Shown here piece after piece: positions 36,082-45,170 of a DNA stretch of 64,000 nucleotides. Every line of letters begins with the position of its first letter. Position 1 is the first letter of the stretch. The notes beneath the pieces were generated by a model, which saw only the letters and a program-made list of their open reading frames with translations, was not told the DNA's origin and did not search any database. The stretch is from UBA7803 sp034522075. Lineage in GTDB: Bacteria; Pseudomonadota; Gammaproteobacteria; Pseudomonadales; Azotimanducaceae. The translations under genes and the position numbers were made by a program. Location: assembly GCA_034522075.1 (NCBI GenBank), contig JAXHLO010000030.1, positions 166,045 to 230,044 of the forward strand, in the 5' to 3' direction.

Positions 36082-36317
36082 TTTGACGCTTCCTTCCAAG
36101 TCGGTGTCAGTGTAGGCGAAACGCGCGGTCTGTCCCGCGGCGCCAGCCCGGGCGGACGTTCAGCCGCAATGTGCCCGGAGCTGAGCCAGAATCGTGCCAG
36201 CCGGGCGGAATCTGAAAAAATTCTTTTGAAACAGATAGTTGGGCCGATCCTGAGCATTTTGCGGCGTGACCTGGGCGTCAAATTACCGGCAGTTCCGCTG
36301 CGCTGACCGCCGGGCCG

Positions 36318-37127
36318 TCAGGATTCCGCCGGCCCCGGCCAGTCGCGGGCATCGAGGGCGGCACCGTTTACCGCCCGTGAGGCGGCTTCGAACAGATAGA
36401 CGTAGATATCCATCTTCTGCTCCGGCGTTGCCAGATCGGCGGGATTTTCCCCGGGATAGGCGGCGGCCCGCATGCGGCTGCGGGTGGCGCCGGGATTGAG
36501 ACTGTTGAACCGTATCCGAGCGGCATTCTCGTGCTCATCGGCGAGTATCTGGGTCAGGCCTTCCAGGGCGAACTTGGACACGGCATAGGCGCCCCAGTAG
36601 GCGCGTCCCTGACGTCCCACGCTGGAGGAGGTGAACACCACCGAGGCGTCGCCGCCTACCTCCAGCAAGCCGAGCAGGGCGCGGGTGAGCAGAAACGGGG
36701 CGTTGGCATTCACCTGCATGACGCGCAGCCACTGTTCCGTGTCGTAGTGGGCGATGGGGACCCGCGGGCCCAGCAGTGAGGCGTTGTGCAGCAGGCCGTC
36801 CAGGCGGCCGAACTCGCTTTCGATGGCATCCACCAGAGCGGCGGCCGCGTCGTCGTTCAGCGCCTCCAGGTCGCAGGGCACGATCACCGGCCGGGTAGCC
36901 GTGTTGGCATCGATCCAGTCGAATACGGCGTCGAGTTTGCTGCGCGTACGCCCCAGCAGAATGACGTGGGCACCGTACACCGCAAAAGTCTTGGCGGCGG
37001 CACGGCCGATGCCGTCACCGGCCCCGGTGACCAGGATGACGCGCTCGGCCAGGCAGTCTGCGGCCGGTTGGTAGCGCCAGTGGCCGCGGGCTTCCAGCAG
37101 TTCGGGATAGTCAGGGTTTGCTGGCAT
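36318..37127 (-). CDS. yciK: Short-chain dehydrogenase YciK
   Basis: A 269-residue SDR. The NAD(P)-binding motif is VTGAGDGIGRAAAKTFA, the NAG-equivalent is LHNASLLG, and the catalytic S/Y/K set is in FTSSSVGRQGRAYWGAYAVSK. The N-terminal extension YPELLEARGHWRY is the YciK mark. Substrate unknown. It overlaps ubiG by 17 bp; the mtaD-ubiG-yciK order is Pseudomonas-like, but the gph phosphatase gene usually found between ubiG and yciK is missing. Confidence 0.92.
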   Translation of the reverse strand: MPANPDYPELLEARGHWRYQPAADCLAERVILVTGAGDGIGRAAAKTFAVYGAHVILLGRTRSKLDAVFDWIDANTATRPVIVPCDLEALNDDAAAALVDAIESEFGRLDGLLHNASLLGPRVPIAHYDTEQWLRVMQVNANAPFLLTRALLGLLEVGGDASVVFTSSSVGRQGRAYWGAYAVSKFALEGLTQILADEHENAARIRFNSLNPGATRSRMRAAAYPGENPADLATPEQKMDIYVYLFEAASRAVNGAALDARDWPGPAES

Positions 37128-37809
37128 GGAGCAGGTAGTTTACGTCCACGTCGCCGCTCAGGCTGCAGCGGCGGGTGAATGGATTGTAACGCATGCCGCG
37201 CACGTCGCGGACCACCAGCCCGGCGCGGCGGACGGCATCCGCCAGTTCGTGGGGCTTGATGAACTTCTCGTAGTCGTGGGTGCCGCGGGGCAGCAGGCCG
37301 AGCACGTACTCGGCGCCCACCACGGCCAGCAGATAGGATTTCGGGTTGCGGTTGATGGTGGAAAAGAACAGCTCCCCGCCGGGGCTGGCGAGATCGGCAC
37401 AGGCCTTTACGGTGGACGGGTAATCGGGCACGTGCTCGAGCATTTCCATGCAGGTGACGGTGGCGAAGGCGGCGGGGCGCTGCTCGGCCAGGGATTCCGC
37501 CGTGACCTCCAGGTATTCCACTTCGACTTCGCTGTCCAGGGCATGCAGGCGCGCCACCGACAGCGGCGCCGGGGCCATGTCGATGCCGGTGACCCGGCCG
37601 CCCGCCCGGGCCAGGCTTTCCGCCAGAATGCCGCCGCCGCAGCCCACATCGAGCATGGGGCCGGCGTTCGGGTCGGTGCGCTCGAGAACGTATTCCAGCC
37701 GCGCCGGGTTGATGTCGTGGAGGGGCCGGAAATCGCCCTCCGGATCCCACCAGCGGCTGGCCAGAGCTTCGAATTTGGCGATTTCTTCCTGATCGACGTT
37801 GACGTTCAT
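37111..37809 (-). CDS. ubiG: Ubiquinone O-methyltransferase UbiG
   Basis: UbiG makes both O-methylations of ubiquinone synthesis with SAM. The 232-residue sequence has NVDQEEIAKFEALASRWWDPEG at the N-terminus and the SAM motif LDVGCGGGILAESLARAG. TCMEMLEHVPD and RGTHDYEKFIKPHELA are diagnostic. It lies 12 bp downstream of mtaD. Confidence 0.96.
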   Translation of the reverse strand: MNVNVDQEEIAKFEALASRWWDPEGDFRPLHDINPARLEYVLERTDPNAGPMLDVGCGGGILAESLARAGGRVTGIDMAPAPLSVARLHALDSEVEVEYLEVTAESLAEQRPAAFATVTCMEMLEHVPDYPSTVKACADLASPGGELFFSTINRNPKSYLLAVVGAEYVLGLLPRGTHDYEKFIKPHELADAVRRAGLVVRDVRGMRYNPFTRRCSLSGDVDVNYLLHASKP

Positions 37810-37820
37810 GGCTTACCTTA

Positions 37821-39140
37821 TTAGTTCAGCACCCGCTGCCGCCAGGCGCCAGCGTCGGCCATGATGGCCGCTTCGTCCAGGGTTTGCAGCTCGCCATCGG
37901 CCAGCAGCGGCCGGCCGGCCACCCAGACGTGGCTGACGGCGCTGCCGGCCTCGGTGTGGACCAGGGCCGACAGGGGGTCGTAGACCGGCGCAAAGCGCGC
38001 GGCGCCCAGATTCACGGCTGTGAGATCCGCCTGTTTGCCGGGCTCCAGAGAGCCGCATTCGGCCTCCAGGCCCAGGGCCCGCGCGCCGCCCAGGGTGGCC
38101 ATTTCCAGGGCCCGGGCTTCCGGCAGGCTGCGCGGGTCGCCGGAGGCGAACTTGGCCAGCAGCGCGGCCAGGCGCGCTTCACCGAGCACGTCCAGCGTGT
38201 TACTCGAGGCGGCGCCGTCGGTGCCCAGCGCCACCGTGATGCCGGCCTCCTGCAGGCGGGCGACCGGGCAGATGCCGCTGGCCAGCTTCAGATTGGAGTG
38301 AGGACAGTGCACCACCTGCACCTGGGCGCGGGCCAGCAGGGCGATTTCGTCGTCGTCGGCCTGGGTGACGTGCACGGCCTGCAGGCGCGGCCCCAGCAGC
38401 CCCAGTTCCTCCAGGCCTTCGATCCACGACTGGCCGTGGGCGGCGCGGGCTTCGGCCACTTCCGCCGCGGTTTCGTGCAGGTGGATGTGCACGGCGGCCT
38501 CCAGTTCGTCGGCAAAGGTACGGATGCGCTCCAGGTCGCCGCGGCTGACGCTGTAGGCGGCATGGGGGCCGAATGCCACCCGGATCAGCCCGTGGCCGCG
38601 GTAGTCGTCGTGCAGGGCCATGCCTTTGTGCAGCGCATCGTCCACGTCGGCGCTCCAGGCATTGGCGAAGGGGATGATGGGAAAGGCCACCTGGCAGCGC
38701 AGCCCGGCCTGTCTGGCGGCGGCCGCGGTGATTTCGGGGAAGAAATACATGTCGGCGAAGCATGTGGTGCCGCTGCGGATCATCTCCGCCATGGCCAGAT
38801 GCACGCCGTCGCGCACGAAGGCTTCGCTCACCAGCCGGGCCTCCAGGGGCCAGATGTGGTCGTGCAGCCACTCGGCCAGCGGCGCGTCCTCGGCATAGCC
38901 GCGCAGCAGGCTCATGGCGGCATGGCCGTGGGCATTGACCAACCCGGGCAGCAGCACATGCTCGGCCAGATTCACCTGGCCGGCCGCCTGGTAGGCGGCG
39001 TGGATGGCCTCCCGGTCTCCCACGGCCTGAATACGTCCGCCGCTCACCGCCACGCTGGCATGCTCCAGCACTCCCGTATCCGGTGCCATGGGCAGTACCC
39101 AGCGGGCGTCGATCAGCAGATCACAGTCGATCTTCGTCAT
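37821..39140 (-). CDS. mtaD: Amidohydrolase, methylthioadenosine/adenosylhomocysteine deaminase
   Basis: TRZ/ATZ-family amidohydrolase of 439 aa. Metal ligands are in LVNAHGHAAMSLLRG, HIHLHETAAEV, VHVTQADDDEI and TDGAASSNTLD. GLVNAHGHA and LHDHIWPLEARLV match MtaD of Pseudomonas, which deaminates methylthioadenosine. ATG 39140 gives MTKIDCDLLIDARWVLP, preferred over 39155. It is divergent from gyrA; an AT-rich TTATAC lies just upstream of its start. Confidence 0.9.
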   Translation of the reverse strand: MTKIDCDLLIDARWVLPMAPDTGVLEHASVAVSGGRIQAVGDREAIHAAYQAAGQVNLAEHVLLPGLVNAHGHAAMSLLRGYAEDAPLAEWLHDHIWPLEARLVSEAFVRDGVHLAMAEMIRSGTTCFADMYFFPEITAAAARQAGLRCQVAFPIIPFANAWSADVDDALHKGMALHDDYRGHGLIRVAFGPHAAYSVSRGDLERIRTFADELEAAVHIHLHETAAEVAEARAAHGQSWIEGLEELGLLGPRLQAVHVTQADDDEIALLARAQVQVVHCPHSNLKLASGICPVARLQEAGITVALGTDGAASSNTLDVLGEARLAALLAKFASGDPRSLPEARALEMATLGGARALGLEAECGSLEPGKQADLTAVNLGAARFAPVYDPLSALVHTEAGSAVSHVWVAGRPLLADGELQTLDEAAIMADAGAWRQRVLN

Positions 39141-39197
39141 CGGCGGATTATACAACTCCCGCAGAACGCATTAGGAGAACGTGAGGCTGCGGCATGG

Positions 39198-39203
39198 TAA
39201 AAT
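39198..39203 (+). promoter_or_regulatory. Possible -10 box for gyrA
   Basis: TAAAAT lies 27 bp before the gyrA ATG in the mtaD-gyrA gap. The -35 position (GAGAAC) is poor. No strong Shine-Dalgarno sequence precedes the ATG. Confidence 0.35.
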
Positions 39204-39230
39204 ATGCAGCTCTTTTCATGATGTGAATTT

Positions 39231-41831
39231 ATGTCCGACCTGGGGTCTGATCGGGGCCGGGAAATCATTCCGGTCAATATCGAGGACGAGCTGCGCCAGT
39301 CGTATCTCGACTATGCCATGAGCGTCATCGTCGGGCGCGCGCTGCCCGACGTGCGCGACGGGTTGAAGCCCGTGCACCGCCGCGTGCTCTTCACCATGAG
39401 CGAGTTGAACAACGTCTGGAACCGTCCGTACATGAAGTCCGCGCGAGTGGTCGGGGAGGTGATGGGTAGGTATCACCCTCACGGCGACGCGGCCATCTAC
39501 GATACGGCCGTGCGCATGGCCCAGGAGTTCTCCCTGCGTTATCCGCTGGTGGACGGTCAGGGTAACTTCGGTTCGGTGGACGGCGACCCGCCGGCGGCCA
39601 TGCGCTATACCGAGGTGCGCATGTCGCGCATGGCCTCGGAGCTGCTGGCCGACCTCGACAAGGAAACCGTCGACTTCGTCCCCAACTACGACGACACCCT
39701 GCAGATGCCGGACGTGCTGCCCACCCGGGTGCCGAACCTGCTGGTGAACGGCAGTTCTGGCATCGCCGTGGGTATGGCCACGAACATTCCCCCGCACAAC
39801 CTCACCGAAGTGGTGGACGGCTGCCTGACTCTGCTCGACGACCCGGCCATCAGCATCGACGGGCTGATGGAATACATCACCGGGCCGGATTTCCCCACGG
39901 CGGCCATCATCAACGGCCGCGCCGGCATCGTCGAAGCCTACCGCACCGGCCGCGGGCGCATTCACGTGCGGGCCCGGGCCGAAGTGCTGCACGACGAAAA
40001 ATCCAACAAAGACACCATCATCGTCACGGAGATCCCCTATCAGCTCAACAAGGCCCGCCTCATCGAGCGTATCGCCGAGCTGGTGAAAGAGAAGAAGATC
40101 GAAGGCATCAGCGAGCTGCGCGACGAATCCGACAAGGACGGTCTGCGCATCGTCATCGAGATGCGCCGCGGCGACTCCGGCGAGGTGGTGCTGAACAACC
40201 TCTATGCCCAGACTCAGCTGCAGACCGTGTTCGGCATCAACTGTGTGGCGCTGGAAAACGGCCAGCCCCGGGTGCTGAACCTGAAGCAGATGCTGGAGGC
40301 CTTCCTGCAGCACCGCCGCGAGGTGGTGACCCGGCGCTCTATCTATCTGCTGCGCCGCGCCCGGCAGCGCGGCCACATCCTGGAAGGTCAGGCCGTGGCT
40401 CTGGCCAACATCGACGCCGTCATCGAGCTGATCAAGGCCTCCCCAGGCGCCGCCGAGGCACGCACGGCACTCATGGGCCGGGGCTGGGAGTCCGAAGCGG
40501 TGCAGGAGCTTCTGTCCCGGGCGGGCAGCGGTGCCTGCCGGCCGGATGGGCTCGGCGAGGAATTCGGCTTCCGGGACGGCTTGTATTATCTGTCCGAAGA
40601 ACAGGCCCAGGCGATTCTCGAGCTGCGCCTGCAGCGTCTCACGGCGCTGGAGCAGGGCAAGCTGCTCGAAGATTATCAGGGCATCCTCGATGAAATCGCC
40701 GACCTGCAGGACATTCTGGCTTCCCGCGAACGTCTGCTGGAAGTCATCCGCGGCGAGCTGACCGCCATCCGCGATGCTTACGGCGACACGCGGCGCACGG
40801 AAATCCTGGCCTCCCAGGAAGATCTCACGGCGGAAGACCTGATCACCGAGGAAGACCTGGTGGTGACCATTTCCCACCAGGGCTACGCCAAGACCCAGCC
40901 GCTGGACAGCTATCAGGCGCAGAAGCGCGGCGGCCGCGGCCGTGCGGCCACGTCGGTGAAGGACGAAGACTTCGTCCAGCACCTGCTGGTAGCCCATTCC
41001 AAGGACACGCTGCTGTGCTTTTCCAACCTTGGCAAGGTGTACTGGCTGAAGGTCTACCAGATTCCCCAGGCCAGCCGCGGCGCCAAGGGCCGGCCCCTGG
41101 TGAACATGCTGCCGCTGGTGCCGGACGAATGGATCACCGCCATCCTGCCCATCAAGGAGTATTCCCAGGGCTGGTTCGTGTTCATGGCCACCGGCAACGG
41201 CACGGTGAAGAAGACGCCGCTGGAGCAGTTCTCGCGGCGCCGCAGCAGCGGCCTTATCGCCCTGGAGCTGGAAGAAGGCAATACCCTGGTGGGGGTGGCG
41301 CTCACCGATGGTCATTGCGACGTGCTGCTCATGGCCAGTTCCGGCAAGGCCGTGCGTTTCAAGGAGTCCGACGTGCGCGCCATGGGCCGCACGGCCCGGG
41401 GCGTGCGCGGCATCCGCCTGCAGGGGTCGCACCAGGTGATCTCGCTGATCATTCCGCAAGCGGACGGCTACGTGCTGACTGCCAGTGATCGGGGCTACGG
41501 CAAACGTACCGATGTCACGGAGTTTCCGGTGAAGGGCCGCGGCACCCAGGGCGTCATCGGCATGCAGACCAGCGAGCGCAACGGCAATCTGGTGGGTGCG
41601 GTGCAGGTTTTCGACGGTGACGAGATCATGCTCATCAGCAACCTGGGCACGCTGGTGCGCACCAAGGCCGACGAGGTGTCGGTGCTGTCGCGCAACACCC
41701 AGGGGGTACGGTTGATCAATCTGCGCGACGACGAGCATCTGGTCGGCGTGCAGCGGATTGTCGAGTCGGAAGAGCCCGGCAATGGTGAGGATGACGGGGA
41801 TGGTGATCGGTCGAGTGAGGGGATTGAATGA
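39231..41831 (+). CDS. gyrA: DNA gyrase subunit A
   Basis: GyrA cuts and rejoins DNA to introduce negative supercoils. The 866-residue protein has YAMSVIVGRALPDVRDGLKP, the quinolone-pocket region HPHGDAAIYDTAVRMAQ, catalytic Tyr in MRYTEVRMSRMASE, and the GyrA box AQKRGGRGRAA with the beta-pinwheel behind it. The residue equivalent to E. coli Ser83 is Ala87 here and the Asp87 equivalent is kept. The tail is acidic (GNGEDDGDGDRSSEG). Followed within 10 bp by a REP-type array and serC. Confidence 0.98.
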   Translation: MSDLGSDRGREIIPVNIEDELRQSYLDYAMSVIVGRALPDVRDGLKPVHRRVLFTMSELNNVWNRPYMKSARVVGEVMGRYHPHGDAAIYDTAVRMAQEFSLRYPLVDGQGNFGSVDGDPPAAMRYTEVRMSRMASELLADLDKETVDFVPNYDDTLQMPDVLPTRVPNLLVNGSSGIAVGMATNIPPHNLTEVVDGCLTLLDDPAISIDGLMEYITGPDFPTAAIINGRAGIVEAYRTGRGRIHVRARAEVLHDEKSNKDTIIVTEIPYQLNKARLIERIAELVKEKKIEGISELRDESDKDGLRIVIEMRRGDSGEVVLNNLYAQTQLQTVFGINCVALENGQPRVLNLKQMLEAFLQHRREVVTRRSIYLLRRARQRGHILEGQAVALANIDAVIELIKASPGAAEARTALMGRGWESEAVQELLSRAGSGACRPDGLGEEFGFRDGLYYLSEEQAQAILELRLQRLTALEQGKLLEDYQGILDEIADLQDILASRERLLEVIRGELTAIRDAYGDTRRTEILASQEDLTAEDLITEEDLVVTISHQGYAKTQPLDSYQAQKRGGRGRAATSVKDEDFVQHLLVAHSKDTLLCFSNLGKVYWLKVYQIPQASRGAKGRPLVNMLPLVPDEWITAILPIKEYSQGWFVFMATGNGTVKKTPLEQFSRRRSSGLIALELEEGNTLVGVALTDGHCDVLLMASSGKAVRFKESDVRAMGRTARGVRGIRLQGSHQVISLIIPQADGYVLTASDRGYGKRTDVTEFPVKGRGTQGVIGMQTSERNGNLVGAVQVFDGDEIMLISNLGTLVRTKADEVSVLSRNTQGVRLINLRDDEHLVGVQRIVESEEPGNGEDDGDGDRSSEGIE

Positions 41832-41841
41832 GATGCGCGAC

Positions 41842-41900
41842 CTGGAGGTCGCTCCCACAAATCCGGAGGTCGCTCCCACAAGCCTGGAGGTCGCTCCCAC
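41842..41900. repeat. Triple REP half-unit array between gyrA and serC
   Basis: Three tandem copies of GGAGGTCGCTCCCAC-type right arms with a 20-bp period lie at 41842-41860, 41862-41881 and 41882-41900. No complete left arms are present, so unlike the other copies it does not form a single strong hairpin. The last copy contains the only purine-rich stretch before the serC GTG. Confidence 0.9.
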
Positions 41901-41903
41901 CGG

Positions 41904-42974
41904 GTGTTCAATTTTTCTGCCGGGCCGGCGGCGTTGCCGGTGGAAGTCCTGGAGCGCGCCCGGGAGGAGATGCTCGATTTCCGCGGTACCGGCATGTCGG
42001 TGATGGAGATGAGCCACCGCAGCAAGACCTTCATGGCGGTGGCGGAGCAGGCGGAAGCGGATTTCCGCGAGCTGCTGGCCGTGCCCGACGACTATCACGT
42101 GCTGTTTCTGCAGGGCGGTGCCACCACTCAGTTCGCCATGGTGCCCTTGAACCTGCTGGGCGATAAGACCACCGCCGATTACGTCAACACCGGCTCCTGG
42201 TCGAGCAAGGCCATCAAGGAGGCCGGGCGTTTCTGTGAGGTCAACGTAGCCGCCAGCGCCGAGGCGGAAAATTTCACCTATGTTCCCGCAGCCGCCGACT
42301 GGTCGCTGTCCGATGATGCGGCCTATGTGCACATCTGTTCCAACGAGACCATCGGCGGTGTGCAGTTTCACGACTTCCCCGGGCTTTCGGTGCCGCTGGT
42401 GGCTGACATGTCGTCGGACATCCTGTCACGGCCGGTGGACGTGTCTCGCTTCGGTCTCATCTACGCCGGGGCGCAGAAGAACATGGGTCCGGCGGGGCTC
42501 ACCGTGGTGGTGGTGCGCAAAGATCTCGTGGGCCGGGCCCGGCCGGGTTCCGCCAGCATGCTGGATTACGCGGTGCACGCCGAGGCGGGCTCCATGTCCA
42601 ACACGCCGCCCACCTATGCCTGGTATCTGGCCGGGCTGGTCTTTCAATGGCTGAAAGACCAGGGCGGGCTAGAGGGCATCGAAGCACGTAACCGGCGTAA
42701 GGCCGCCCGGCTGTATCAGGCGGTGGACGAGAGCAATTTCTATGCCTCGCCGGTAGCCCGGCAAGACCGTTCGCAGATGAACATCCCCTTCACCCTGCCG
42801 GATGCGGAGCTCGATGCGGCGTTTCTAAGCGGGGCCGAGGAGCGCGGCCTGACCAACCTGAAGGGCCACCGCAGCGTGGGCGGCATGCGTGCGAGCCTGT
42901 ACAACGCCGTCCCGGAAGAGGCGGTGGAAGCCCTGGTGGAATACATGCAGGCTTTCGAGCATGAGCACGGATAA
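41904..42974 (+). CDS. serC: Phosphoserine aminotransferase
   Basis: SerC makes phosphoserine in serine synthesis and also serves pyridoxal phosphate synthesis. The 356-residue protein starts FNFSAGPAALPVEVLERARE and has FLQGGATTQF, the PLP lysine in YAGAQKNMGPAGLTVVVV, and ends GGMRASLYNAVPEEAVEALVEYM. The start is GTG 41904, three bases after the repeat array. GGAGG in the last repeat unit is 13 bp upstream, longer than ideal. It overlaps pheA by 14 bp. Confidence 0.95.
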   Translation: MFNFSAGPAALPVEVLERAREEMLDFRGTGMSVMEMSHRSKTFMAVAEQAEADFRELLAVPDDYHVLFLQGGATTQFAMVPLNLLGDKTTADYVNTGSWSSKAIKEAGRFCEVNVAASAEAENFTYVPAAADWSLSDDAAYVHICSNETIGGVQFHDFPGLSVPLVADMSSDILSRPVDVSRFGLIYAGAQKNMGPAGLTVVVVRKDLVGRARPGSASMLDYAVHAEAGSMSNTPPTYAWYLAGLVFQWLKDQGGLEGIEARNRRKAARLYQAVDESNFYASPVARQDRSQMNIPFTLPDAELDAAFLSGAEERGLTNLKGHRSVGGMRASLYNAVPEEAVEALVEYMQAFEHEHG

Positions 42975-44072
42975 CCTGGACGACGCCACCCTGGATTCGG
43001 TGCGCGAACGCATCGACCGTATCGACCGGGATCTGCAGCGCCTGCTCAACGAACGGGCCGCCTGTGCTCTGGCGGTGGCGCGCATCAAGCATGCCGAGCC
43101 CGGGGATCAGCCGCCGGTGTTCTATCGTCCCGAGCGCGAGGCGCAGATTCTGGCGCGCATCAAGCAGGAAAACACCGGGCCGTTGTCCGATGAAGACCTG
43201 GCGCGACTGTTTCGCGAGATCATCTCCTGCTGCCTGAATCTTGAACAGCCGTTGACCATCGCGTATCTGGGGCCGCCGGGGACCTATACCGAGGCCGCCG
43301 CCGTCAAGCAGTTCGGTCACTTTGCCGGCACCCGGGCCCTGGCCTCCATCGACGAGGTATTCCGCGAGGTGGAATCCGAAGGCGCCCACTACGGCGTGGT
43401 GCCGGTGGAGAACAGCACGGAGGGCATGGTCAATCACACGCTGGATTGCTTCATGGATTCGCCGGCTGAAGATCTGCTGGCGAGGTGGAACTGCCCATTC
43501 ACCATGCGCTGATGGTCAGCGCCGACAGTGACGACACCGAGCCCGTTACCGAGATCGTCTCCCACTCCCAGTCACTGGCGCAGTGCCGCGGCTGGCTCGA
43601 CGCCCACTACCCTGGCGTGCCGCGCACGCCGGTGAACAGCAACGCCGAGGCAGCCCGGCTGGCGGCGGAGCGTCCAGGCCTGGCCGCCATCGCCGGCGAA
43701 GTGGCGGCGGAGCGCTACCGGCTGCGCATCGTCGCCACGCGCATCGAAGACCACCCCGAGAACAAGACCCGCTTTCTGGTCATCGGCCGGCAGCACGTAG
43801 GCGTGAGCGGGCGTGACAAGACGTCCATCCTGGTGTCGACCCGCAACGAGCCCGGCGCCCTGTACAAGGTTCTGGAGCCGTTTCACCGTCACGGCATCAG
43901 CCTCACCCGCATCGAAACGCGCCCGGCCAAATCCGGCAGCTGGTCGTACGTGTTCTTCATCGACTTCGACGGTCATCACAGCGAACCGCGTATCCGCGGC
44001 GTGCTCGACGATGTGGCCCAGGTGGCCATGGAAGTCCGCTCGCTCGGTTCCTATCCGCAGGCGGTGGTCTGA
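42961..44072 (+). CDS. pheA: Chorismate mutase/prephenate dehydratase, with two apparent insertions
   Basis: The P-protein of phenylalanine synthesis. Residues about 8-90 are an AroQ chorismate mutase (IDRIDRDLQRLLNERAA), then prephenate dehydratase (AYLGPPGTYTEAAA, VPVENSTEGMVNHTLD, NKTRFLVIG) and an ACT domain (STRNEPGALYKVLEPF). The frame breaks between 43473 and 43490. Removing one G after SPP-type codons (near 43475) and one T (near 43487) restores SPLKICGEVELPIHH and gives 369 codons. Both extra bases sit within 15 bp, which favours a sequence error. Otherwise the gene would be nonfunctional. Confidence 0.9.
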
Positions 44073-45166
44073 TGCGCCGCCGTGTGAATCCCGCCCTGGA
44101 GCACCTGTCACCGTATAAACCCGGCAAGCCGGCGGAGGAGCTGACGCGCGAGTTGGGCATCAGCGACGTGATCAAGCTGGCCAGCAACGAGAATCCGCGC
44201 GGTCCGGGTACGGCCGTGCGCGAGGCGCTCGCGGCGGCCGCGGGTACCTTGCAGCGTTATCCGGACGGCAACGGCTTTCGCCTGAAACAGGCCCTGGCCG
44301 CGCATCTGGATGTGGCGCCCGCGCAGATCACCCTGGGTAACGGCTCCAACGACGTGCTCGACCTGGCTGCCACCATGGCCATCACGCCCGGTGCCGGCGG
44401 CGTCGTTGCCGAGCACGCCTTCGTGGTCTATTCGCTGGCGATCACCATTCGGGGCGGCCGCCTGGTACGGGTGCCGGCCCGGGACTACGGCGCCGACCTG
44501 CCGGCCATGCTCGACGCCGTAGACGACGACACGGCCATGGTGTTCCTGGCCAATCCCAACAATCCCACCGGCACCTGGGTTACGGAAGGCGAACTCGCGG
44601 CCTTTCTCGACGCTCTGCCGGCGCACGTGTGGCTGGTGCTGGACGAAGCCTACTTCGAGTACGTGGACGCACCGGATTACCCGGACGGCCTGAAGCTGCT
44701 GGACCGCTACCCCAACCTCATCGTCACCCGGACCTTTTCCAAGATCTATGGCCTGGCCGGGTTGCGGGTGGGTTACGCCGTGAGCAGCCCGGAAGCCGCC
44801 GACCTGCTCAATCGGGTGCGCGAGCCGTTCAACGTCAACAGTCTGGCACTGGCTGGCGCCGAAGCAGCCCTGACCGATCCGGACTACGTCGCTGAAAGCC
44901 GTCGACTGAATGCCGCCGGTCTGGCGGAACTGGCCGCCGGTGTCGAGGCGCTGGGGCTGTCGTACATTCCGTCCGCGGGTAATTTTCTGACCGTGGCGAT
45001 GCCCGGCAGAGGGGGCGCGGAACGGGTCAATCAGGACTTGCTGCGTCAGGGCGTCATCGTCCGGCCGCTGGCGGAGTACGGTCTGCCCGATCATCTGCGG
45101 GTGACCGTGGGACAGCCGGCGGAGAACGCCCGCTTCCTCGAAGCCCTGACCCGCATCCTGGGATAG
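44072..45166 (+). CDS. hisC: Histidinol-phosphate aminotransferase
   Basis: A class I/II PLP aminotransferase of 364 aa. LASNENPRGPGTAVREAL, NPNNPTGTWVTEGE, VLDEAYFEYV and the PLP lysine in TRTFSKIYGLAGLRVGY are HisC motifs. Its place between pheA and tyrA suggests that it also transaminates aromatic keto acids, as proposed for Pseudomonas HisC2. It shares its first base with the pheA TGA (TGATG). Confidence 0.94.
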   Translation: MRRRVNPALEHLSPYKPGKPAEELTRELGISDVIKLASNENPRGPGTAVREALAAAAGTLQRYPDGNGFRLKQALAAHLDVAPAQITLGNGSNDVLDLAATMAITPGAGGVVAEHAFVVYSLAITIRGGRLVRVPARDYGADLPAMLDAVDDDTAMVFLANPNNPTGTWVTEGELAAFLDALPAHVWLVLDEAYFEYVDAPDYPDGLKLLDRYPNLIVTRTFSKIYGLAGLRVGYAVSSPEAADLLNRVREPFNVNSLALAGAEAALTDPDYVAESRRLNAAGLAELAAGVEALGLSYIPSAGNFLTVAMPGRGGAERVNQDLLRQGVIVRPLAEYGLPDHLRVTVGQPAENARFLEALTRILG

Positions 45167-45170
45167 GCGG

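Noticed and set aside
41842..41900. Short CRISPR-like array
   Set aside because: Units are 20 bp and directly abutting, without spacers, and share arms with the dispersed REP-like family. No cas genes are present.
39216..42371. A 1051-codon open frame on the minus strand opposite gyrA and serC
   Set aside because: It is the complement of two certain genes, has no recognisable domain and low-complexity His/Gln/Gly composition typical of antisense frames in GC-rich DNA.
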